DNA of 19,553 nt, from assembly GCA_003646875.1 (NCBI GenBank), contig QMLT01000006.1, positions 1 to 19,553 of the forward strand, given 5' to 3'. Both the position numbers and the translations under genes were made by a program. The notes beneath the pieces were generated by a model. It did no database searches. It was not told where the DNA came from and worked only from the letters and a program-made list of their open reading frames with translations. Within the stretch, counting starts at the first letter, position 1; each line of letters opens with the position of its first letter. Positions 14,055 to 19,553 of the stretch are shown one piece after another. Source of the DNA: Deltaproteobacteria bacterium. Lineage in GTDB: Bacteria; Desulfobacterota; DSM-4660; Desulfatiglandales; B25-G16.

Positions 14055-15815
14055 ATGCATGTCAAAACTACAGCAAGCCAAATTGCCATTTCCCTCATAT
14101 TCCTGATTGCTTTTCCATACCTATGTCCACCTCTAATTCAAGGAAAGGAGCAAGACACATTCTCTATCTCTTTAGTTCAGCAGGTCAGGGTCAAAAAGAT
14201 GGAAGGGAGGGAGGTTGCTTGTGAGACCTATAAAGTAAAAGACGGCGATTACATCTGGAAACTTCTGCGCCAGAGAGGGCTGCTCAAAAGACCAGATCTT
14301 CCTGAACTCATTTCTATATTAAAAAGCATGAATAAATCTTTAAGAAATCTCGATATTATTTACCCGGGACAAACAATATTGATTCCACTCAATATAACAC
14401 CAATTAGAGGGGATGCTAAAAAATTTTCCCAGAAATCAATAATGGGTATTTCCTCGTTGAAAAATGTAGATTTCGAGAATTATGTGGTTAAATCCGGCGA
14501 TAGCTTAACAAAGGTCGTCTATGGAAAGTATAAAATACAGCCCGAATACCTTTATGACGAATATCTAAAACTGGTTCAGAAATTTAATCCTACCTTAAAA
14601 AACCTTGATGTCATCTATCCAAATCAGGTTATCAAACTTCCTATCTTTTCTCCAGAGATAGTCAGGATGCCCATCGAGATCACAAAGGAAAAGATTGCTT
14701 TAAAGAAGACTGAGATTACCCCATCTGAAGATGCTGAACAAACTATTTCTTTAAGAAGAAAACTCAGGGATATCTTCACTCAGATGGACGAGGAATGGGT
14801 CGATACCGGTAGGCAGTTTATTCCACTGAAGTCAGGTGGCCAGATACAACTGAAGGCCGAGTCTTTCCCTGTTTTAAATTTACAGAGTGGCATGCGATTG
14901 ATTATTGACCTAAAAAATGAGCTTCCAGAAGACATCAGTCAATTAATCTTAGCCGATTGGGAGGATTACGGAATTGTTCATCTGACCACAGACGATACCA
15001 TTAAAACGGCTATGGATAAAATCCTTGCGGCCAGTAACTATTATAAGATTCTTAAACCTGGGGAACAATTTAGGATAAAAAGCGGGGATATAGATATCTC
15101 CATAGCTGGCGACTGGGTGATTATTCCGCAAAGAGGCGAGGAAAATGGTCAGGAGAAAATAGCAGCAATAAGCTTCATTAATCACCCTTCTGAACAGACA
15201 CCAGGAGTAATAAAGGCATATCTGAAGAAATTAGGGATAATGGTAATTGACTATCCTGGTCTCTCTCACCCGAAAGATATAGTAAATGACGTCAATATTC
15301 AAAAGAAGATAAGCATTGACAAAAATATAGATTTCCCTTTACCCACTCTGTTATTAAACCTTGCCGGACAACCTTTCTCCAGCAATGTAAAGATTCCTGT
15401 CTATCAAGGAGAGGGCTCTGGATATAATTTAATCATACATGCTGATCTATTTTTTAACAGGCAAGGGAAAGATTGTATCATAGACACAACTGGTCTATCG
15501 CCCGCTATTACATCTCTGCTTAAAAAGCACCAATTTCTGGTTCTCTCTCTTGCTGGTGAGAAAGATCTAAACAGGACAACTGAATTAATACTCGATTTCC
15601 TTGGGCTTTCATACGACTCTAAACCACATCAGTTTGTAACAGCAGAAAGGGAGGAGACAAGAAATATAACGCTTATTGTTCCTGGAGTCAGTTTTTACGA
15701 TCAGGAAGGAAAACATATTCTGGCAACTGATAAAAAGATGCCAGCAGAGATCGTTTCCTTCCTGAATCAAAAGGGATATAATCTTCTTGAGTTAAGCCAA
15801 CTGGAAAGTCAATAA
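14055..15815 (+). CDS. Exported two-LysM protein with a repeated C-terminal domain of unknown function
   Basis: The 586-aa protein opens with a signal-peptide-like segment (residues 9-30), probably cleaved after LIQG. It then has two LysM-like modules, at about 58-112 (YKVKDGDYIWKLL to YPGQTILIPL) and 142-197 (YVVKSGDSLTKVVYG to YPNQVIKLP). LysM modules bind the glycan strands of peptidoglycan, so it probably sits in the cell wall or periplasm. Residues 230-586 match no family I recognise. They appear to hold about four diverged copies of one unit, near 270-340, 370-450, 463-530 and 545-586. Each has an aromatic/hydrophobic strand, a helix such as SPAITSLLKKH, and a hydrophobic strand such as FLVLSLAG. 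No catalytic motif is visible. The ribosome site is weak (cgag, seven nt upstream). It is divergent from smc. Confidence 0.8.
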   Translation: MHVKTTASQIAISLIFLIAFPYLCPPLIQGKEQDTFSISLVQQVRVKKMEGREVACETYKVKDGDYIWKLLRQRGLLKRPDLPELISILKSMNKSLRNLDIIYPGQTILIPLNITPIRGDAKKFSQKSIMGISSLKNVDFENYVVKSGDSLTKVVYGKYKIQPEYLYDEYLKLVQKFNPTLKNLDVIYPNQVIKLPIFSPEIVRMPIEITKEKIALKKTEITPSEDAEQTISLRRKLRDIFTQMDEEWVDTGRQFIPLKSGGQIQLKAESFPVLNLQSGMRLIIDLKNELPEDISQLILADWEDYGIVHLTTDDTIKTAMDKILAASNYYKILKPGEQFRIKSGDIDISIAGDWVIIPQRGEENGQEKIAAISFINHPSEQTPGVIKAYLKKLGIMVIDYPGLSHPKDIVNDVNIQKKISIDKNIDFPLPTLLLNLAGQPFSSNVKIPVYQGEGSGYNLIIHADLFFNRQGKDCIIDTTGLSPAITSLLKKHQFLVLSLAGEKDLNRTTELILDFLGLSYDSKPHQFVTAEREETRNITLIVPGVSFYDQEGKHILATDKKMPAEIVSFLNQKGYNLLELSQLESQ

Positions 15816-15839
15816 CTACCTCTATCTAATCTCTCTCAG

Positions 15840-15868
15840 AGCCCACAGAGACCGCTAAGAACGCAGTG
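15840..15868 (+). repeat. Period-9 micro-repeat at the STAS-ATPase start
   Basis: Three near-tandem units, CACAGAGAC, CGCTAAGAA and CGCAGTGAA, lie just before or across the start of the next gene. They resemble the CACNAAGN arrays in rhythm and composition but have a 9-nt period. This is the whole 50-bp spacer after the LysM gene apart from a pyrimidine-rich stretch. No terminator is seen. Confidence 0.4.
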
Positions 15869-16717
15869 AAAATAATGCCCCGGATAACTGAAGAAAACTT
15901 TGAACAGGTTCTGCATCGTTTGAAAAAATCATCGGTGATTAATCTTCAAGAGATAGCCTTCATAGACCCTTATGGAATGGTCGCACTCCTTGAGATCGGA
16001 GAAATTTATAAACCAAAAGCTAATCGAAAAATCCTTTATCTTCCTGAATCTGAAGAGGTTCTTAAGTACCTTGAAAGGATGGATTTTTTTAAGATTGCTC
16101 CCAAATATTTTATCTTTGAGCCCTCTAAACCAAAAATATCAGAAAAATATTTAAGAAGCTCTTATTCCGATGTCCTGCTTGAGATTACGCCAATAGAAAA
16201 ATCAGATGACATTCATTTTATAGTAGGAAAGGTGAAAGACCGTGCCCAATCCATACTTACAAGACATCTGAAATATGATGAACGTACAATAAATGGATTT
16301 ATAGTCTCCCTTTCAGAGGTATGTCAGAATATTATTGAACATAGTAAAACCAAGGGCTTTGTAGGTATACAGAAATATCACTTTCAGAATTTAGGAAAGA
16401 ATGTGGTCAAGATTGCAGTCATGGATACTGGCATAGGGTTCAGAAAATCTTTATCAGAAAGATTTTCGCTCAAAAGCGATCTTCATTCCATAGAAGAGGC
16501 ACTAATCCATGGCGCATCACGATATACAGATAAAGGAAGAGGGCATGGGCTTGCTGCTGTTAGGCGCTTTGTCAATGAATGGAATGGTAAAATCTCTATT
16601 CGATCAGGAACTGCAAAGCTTTCCATAATACCTGAATGGGCGTGGGGAAAAGAAAAAGAATATAATTTGACCCATTTTCCTGGAGCCCAAATCAACATCC
16701 TCCTGCCAGAAATATAA
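15866..16717 (+). CDS. Fused STAS domain and GHKL (HATPase_c) ATP-binding protein
   Basis: The protein is 283 aa from GTG at 15866, or 280 aa from ATG at 15875; neither has a clear ribosome site. Residues 5-95 look like a STAS domain of the anti-anti-sigma type, with IAFIDPYGMVALLEIG at about 30-45. The phospho-acceptor serine usual in the DSSG loop is replaced by DPYG. Residues 110-283 form a GHKL ATPase like anti-sigma factors: N box SEVCQNIIEHS (150-160), DTGIGF (187-192) and GRGHGLAAV (224-232). No phospho-acceptor His domain is seen, so it is probably not a classic sensor kinase. Partner-switching regulation of a sigma factor or another target is an inference. The protein is soluble. The restriction cassette starts 139 nt downstream. 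Confidence 0.82.
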   Translation: MKIMPRITEENFEQVLHRLKKSSVINLQEIAFIDPYGMVALLEIGEIYKPKANRKILYLPESEEVLKYLERMDFFKIAPKYFIFEPSKPKISEKYLRSSYSDVLLEITPIEKSDDIHFIVGKVKDRAQSILTRHLKYDERTINGFIVSLSEVCQNIIEHSKTKGFVGIQKYHFQNLGKNVVKIAVMDTGIGFRKSLSERFSLKSDLHSIEEALIHGASRYTDKGRGHGLAAVRRFVNEWNGKISIRSGTAKLSIIPEWAWGKEKEYNLTHFPGAQINILLPEI

Positions 16718-16741
16718 TCTTCATTTTTTTCATTTTTTTTC

Positions 16742-16782
16742 TTGACAAACATTTTTTCTTATGATTCAATTGATTCAATTGA
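16742..16782 (+). promoter_or_regulatory. Promoter-like site with a perfect 17-bp dyad upstream of the restriction-modification genes
   Basis: TTGACA (16742-16747) resembles a -35 box. Seventeen nt later TTCAAT (16765-16770) is a poor -10; TATGAT (16760-16765) is better but only 12 nt away. Overlapping is TCAATTGATTCAATTGA (16766-16782), a perfect inverted repeat of 8-nt arms about one central base. Such a site could be an operator that controls methylase and endonuclease levels. No controller protein gene is visible, so the methylase itself is a candidate binder. Confidence 0.42.
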
Positions 16783-16855
16783 AAAAAGAGAAAATAATAA
16801 ATAGCTAAAATTAAAGATTTTTCCCTCATTTAGAATAAGGAGGTAACCCTATAAA

Positions 16856-17749
16856 ATGGATACTATAGCCATGAAACAAAGCAATTTTATTACAACTTCA
16901 TTTCTCGACCAGGTTCTTAAATCCAACAATATTTCAAGAAAGAGCCGCAAAAGTCTAATTGCATTTGGATGGTATGGAGGAAAGTATTCTCATCTCTCCT
17001 GGCTTTTGCCTCTATTACCAAAAACCAATCATTACTGCGAACCGTTTGGTGGCTCAGCAGCCATCCTTCTTAACCGCCAACCTTCTCCAGTCGAGACGTA
17101 TAATGATCTTGATGGTGAAGTTGTGAATTTTTTCAATGTTCTGCGCGAACAGAGGGATGCGCTAATCGAAGCTATCGGCTTAACGCCATTTAGCCGTGAG
17201 GAATTGGTAAAGGCCATAAATGGACATAATGAACGGATAAGCAATTTGGAGAGAGCCAGACTATTTTATATAAAAGCACGTCAGACTCGAACTGGCCTTG
17301 CCCAAACCGCATCCGAGGGTAGATGGGCAACTTGTAGGGATACAAGCCGTAGAGGAATGTCTGGTTCTGTATCCAGATGGCTTGGGAGCCCTTATGATTT
17401 AACTGAAATATCCGCAAGACTCCTGAGAGTGCAGATTGAAAATCGGCCCGCCATTCAGGTCATCAAATCGTATGATAGTGAAAATACATTATTTTACTGC
17501 GACCCTCCCTATCCTCACGAATCAAGAGGCGATGCCAATGCCTATAAATATGAAATGAGACATGAAGAACATGAGGAACTTGCCTCAGTATTACATTCGG
17601 TAAAAGGGAAAGTCGCTGTTTCAGGTTATAACTGTCCTTTAATGGAGGAACTTTATAAAGATTGGGATAGAATTGATGCGCCTGAACGAGTATGTCATTC
17701 AGTCAAACAGAAGCGGCGTGAATCACTTTGGATTAACTATGACATTTGA
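16856..17749 (+). CDS. D12-class (Dam-like) type II DNA adenine-N6 methyltransferase
   Basis: The enzyme would transfer a methyl group from SAM to adenine N6 within its recognition site, protecting host DNA from the partner endonuclease. The 297-aa protein has the alpha-class order. Motif X is FGWYGGK (37-43). The SAM-binding EPFGGSAA is at 62-69, with YNDLD (82-86). The catalytic DPPY is at 216-219. A late SGYNCPLMEELYKDW block follows. The ATG at 16856 lies 11 nt after a strong AAGGAGGT (16837-16844). An in-frame ATG five codons in (M6) is less well placed. The target sequence cannot be read from the protein; Dam relatives mostly recognise GATC, but D12 enzymes vary. The endonuclease start overlaps its 3' end. 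Confidence 0.9.
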   Translation: MDTIAMKQSNFITTSFLDQVLKSNNISRKSRKSLIAFGWYGGKYSHLSWLLPLLPKTNHYCEPFGGSAAILLNRQPSPVETYNDLDGEVVNFFNVLREQRDALIEAIGLTPFSREELVKAINGHNERISNLERARLFYIKARQTRTGLAQTASEGRWATCRDTSRRGMSGSVSRWLGSPYDLTEISARLLRVQIENRPAIQVIKSYDSENTLFYCDPPYPHESRGDANAYKYEMRHEEHEELASVLHSVKGKVAVSGYNCPLMEELYKDWDRIDAPERVCHSVKQKRRESLWINYDI

Positions 17750-18863
17750 TCAAAGAGAAATGGATACACAAAAAACACCAGGAAATTTAATAGCAGAGTG
17801 TGAAGAGAATCTACAGAGCTATTGGAAGATTATCAAAAAAGCAAGTCTGGATCAAAACCTCACTGATGATGAAACTGCTGAAAAAATAGCCCTACTGCTG
17901 CGAAGTAAGACTAAAACTTACCGATATGTTTTGCCCACACAGATACTCGCCAAAGTTACTGATCCATCACTTGATTGTCGATGTATCCAAGTAGGACGAA
18001 AACCAGAGCGTGGCAATTTCGACGCAAGGTCATTAAACGAGAAAGTAATCATCCCTTTTGAAAGAGAAAATGGACGTCCGCTTGGTGGCTCCACTCAACC
18101 ATACGTAAACAATCCCTTGCGTGTCCCCGAAATCTCCAGTCAATACAGAGCCAAACAAAAGAATCAAAAAGATTGGATGTTGCTATCTGAACTGTTGGAA
18201 CACGTGGAAAGAATTAATACAGATACGTTTACTATCAAATTCTTGAAACAAATCCTAATGGAAATTAGAAGAATACAGCAAGAGCAGTCTATAGCCTATC
18301 CTGTTCCCCACAGGATCAGCCTCGAAGATATGAAAGATCTCCTAAATAATTTTTTCTTATCTCCTTCTGGTGGGGCTCGGTTGCAGGCAGTGTCTTTTGC
18401 ACTCTTTTTGACACTGAAAGACATATGGGGAATTTATGATAAAGTTTACAGTGAATCAGTAACTGCCCCTGATACTCAAGCTGGGCGTTCAGCAGATATC
18501 GATTGTATTAAAGATGGTGAGACAGTTATAGCAGTTGAGGTCAAAGACCGGACTGTCACTTTAGAATTGCTTGAAGACAAGATTTCAACATCAAGACTAA
18601 ATGAAGTTAAAGAGTTATTGTTTCTAATCAGATCCAACCAGTTAGTTGATAGTGATGATGTAATGAAAAGAGGACGAAAGGAATTCGGAAGCGGCCTAAA
18701 CGTTTATATGGTGGCCTTTGCCGAATTCATTAGGAGTGTGCTTGTACTTATGGGTGAAAAGGGTAGAAACCGATTTCTGATTACTATTGGCCATTCATTA
18801 GAGCAATTAAGGGTAGACTTTGTTGATCGGAAGGAATGGGCAGAATTATTGAGCAAATATTGA
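17739..18863 (+). CDS. Type II restriction endonuclease, probably SacI family
   Basis: This would cut unmethylated DNA at the site protected by the upstream methylase. From the ATG at 17739 the protein is 374 aa. The frame is open back to 17673, but that ATG lies 77 nt inside the methylase gene, so 17739 (11-nt overlap) is preferred. A third ATG is at 17760. Neither later ATG has a clear ribosome site, which suggests translational coupling. Residues 92-127 (FDARSLNEKVIIPFERE, then LGGSTQPYVNNPLR) resemble, from memory, SacI-family endonucleases. A PD-(D/E)XK-type centre is visible as ADID (252-255) followed by VEVKD with E267 and K269. The position behind a methylase strongly supports the call. 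The SacI assignment is weaker than the endonuclease assignment, and recognition of GAGCTC is not implied. Confidence 0.78.
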   Translation: MTFDQREMDTQKTPGNLIAECEENLQSYWKIIKKASLDQNLTDDETAEKIALLLRSKTKTYRYVLPTQILAKVTDPSLDCRCIQVGRKPERGNFDARSLNEKVIIPFERENGRPLGGSTQPYVNNPLRVPEISSQYRAKQKNQKDWMLLSELLEHVERINTDTFTIKFLKQILMEIRRIQQEQSIAYPVPHRISLEDMKDLLNNFFLSPSGGARLQAVSFALFLTLKDIWGIYDKVYSESVTAPDTQAGRSADIDCIKDGETVIAVEVKDRTVTLELLEDKISTSRLNEVKELLFLIRSNQLVDSDDVMKRGRKEFGSGLNVYMVAFAEFIRSVLVLMGEKGRNRFLITIGHSLEQLRVDFVDRKEWAELLSKY

Positions 18864-19082
18864 AGTGTCTTGATGAACATTCATGCTCTGCGGCCACAAC
18901 GAACCATGAAAGAGCTTTTTGTTATTTGTGATTCTTTAAATTCAAGATTTAGATGGCCTTTTTATCCAGTTCCCAGTTTCAAGTTTCTTTCATATAAAAA
19001 TGTAAAAAATGAATTTAAAGTAATGAGGTACTTCCATGAAATGTACAGGGTGTTTTAAAGAATTGAGTGAGGGAATTGAGAC
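18864..19082. other. Spacer after the endonuclease gene; no supported gene
   Basis: A 62-codon open frame (18870-19058) begins with two methionines but has no ribosome site, low-complexity composition and no recognisable motif; I do not call it. The spacer holds a second copy of CGGCCACAACGAA-nn-ATGAAAG (18891-18912) and a repeat-like pyrimidine/purine stretch (18969-18990). It may mark the 3' boundary of the restriction-modification insertion. Confidence 0.5.
18891..18912 (+). repeat. Short repeat CGGCCACAACGAA-nn-ATGAAAG, copy 2
   Basis: It shares 20 of 22 positions with 3243-3264 in the same orientation, again shortly after a stop codon. The two bases between the blocks differ (cc here, gg there). 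Confidence 0.45.
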
Positions 19083-19364
19083 ATGAAAAATCAAACTGGA
19101 AAAAGAGAAGAGTCTGCTCCATATGAGCTCAGTCAGTACCTATCGCCTCAATCATATATGGCAAGGTATTTGGTTGTGGTGGTGGAAAAGGGTGTGACTG
19201 ACGAGGTTATGCATTTTATTTCACTTGATGAAGCAAAAACTACCTTCATAAAAGTAGCCTATGATCATGGCTACGAGCCTGAAGAGATAAACAAATCGGA
19301 TCATTACGATGTCTCCATCTGGAAATGGACTGAAGGCAGATATGAAAAGATATATGGATATTAA
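19083..19364 (+). CDS. Small protein of unknown function
   Basis: This 93-aa protein belongs to no family I recognise. It has a polar N-terminus, then MARYLVVVVEKG, a beta strand typical of a small alpha/beta domain. A helix, SLDEAKTTFIKVAYDHGYE, follows. The rest is aromatic-rich and ends in VSIWKWTEGRYEKIYGY. There is no signal peptide, membrane helix or cysteine. GAGGG (19069-19073) lies 9 nt before the ATG at 19083, which supports translation. Its stop codon directly abuts the ATG of the STAS-like gene, so the two are almost certainly one operon and may work together. Confidence 0.7.
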   Translation: MKNQTGKREESAPYELSQYLSPQSYMARYLVVVVEKGVTDEVMHFISLDEAKTTFIKVAYDHGYEPEEINKSDHYDVSIWKWTEGRYEKIYGY

Positions 19365-19553
19365 ATGAGAGATATGCATAAATACGATCTTCATAAACTA
19401 CTTAAAGAAGAGCTTAAAAATGGCTCAAGTGATCTTGTTACAAGGCCATCCGGACAGGTTGTGCGGAACAGAATAGAGGCTGACATCGGAAAAGAGGAGA
19501 ATGGCTCTGTTATAGCGCTTGATTTTTCTAAAATAGGAATCATTGATTATTCA
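19365..19553 (+). CDS. STAS-like protein, DUF4325 type (partial, runs off right edge)
   Basis: The ATG at 19365 follows the previous stop codon with no gap, and 63 codons are open to the edge. Visible are a basic/helical lead (MHKYDLHKLLKEELKNG), then GQVVRNRIEADI and VIALDFSKIGIIDYS. A G-x-x-x-R followed by a helix, then a strand ending in hDFs.h..hDYS, is the pattern I associate with the STAS-like DUF4325 domain, where the usual next residues include a conserved helix start. Members of this group are often linked to GHKL ATPases, and one lies 2.6 kb upstream in this window. The C-terminal half is not visible, so the assignment is tentative. Confidence 0.62.
   Translation, partial: MRDMHKYDLHKLLKEELKNGSSDLVTRPSGQVVRNRIEADIGKEENGSVIALDFSKIGIIDYS

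Noticed and set aside
16718..16742. Terminator after the STAS-ATPase gene
   Set aside because: The stretch is T-rich but has no stem before it.
18870..19058. 62-codon open frame after the endonuclease gene
   Set aside because: It has no ribosome site, no recognisable motif, overlaps a dispersed repeat, and looks like non-coding sequence in composition.

Overview
The window is a moderately AT-rich stretch of bacterial chromosome, read by eye. It is mostly housekeeping genes, separated by unusually repeat-laden intergenic spacers. The best clue to lifestyle is a radical SAM protein resembling AhbC of the siroheme-dependent heme pathway, followed directly by the two membrane subunits of System II cytochrome c maturation. 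Together with the smc-ftsY pair, this suggests an anaerobic, cytochrome-rich bacterium of the Desulfobacterota (sulfate reducer-like) or a related lineage. That placement is an inference from gene content, not a phylogenetic result.

Layout. (1) Positions 1-1128, minus: an AlaC-type PLP aminotransferase running off the left edge, with a good sigma-70-like promoter. (2) 1427-3226, plus: purM and a DUF523 protein, separated by a repeat element with inverted arms. (3) 3477-6886, plus: a tight ahbC-resB-ccsA operon joining heme synthesis to cytochrome c assembly, followed by plsC (7014-7727). (4) 13829 back to 7735, minus: smc, ftsY, a frameshifted 4-hydroxybenzoyl-CoA thioesterase-like gene, and a DUF72 gene that meets plsC tail to tail. 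(5) 14055-16717, plus: a secreted two-LysM protein whose C-terminal half seems to be a repeated unknown domain, then a fused STAS-ATPase protein. (6) 16718-18863, plus: a type II restriction-modification cassette, made of a D12-class adenine methylase and a PD-(D/E)XK endonuclease probably of the SacI family. A perfect 17-bp dyad lies upstream of it. (7) 19083 to the right edge, plus: a small orphan protein and the start of a DUF4325-like (STAS-like) protein.

How the genes fit together. The STAS-ATPase protein and the STAS-like protein could form a regulatory module that the restriction-modification cassette has split; this is a hypothesis. Most spacers hold short near-tandem arrays with 7-9 nt units (CACNAAGN, ACTTTAGGC, GGTCATT), often with an inverted copy about 55-190 nt away, plus GC-rich hairpins. 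These arrays sit close against start and stop codons. They are the most unusual non-coding feature here. The most useful single observation is the apparent loss of one G/C in the thioesterase gene: restoring it rebuilds a full-length family member.
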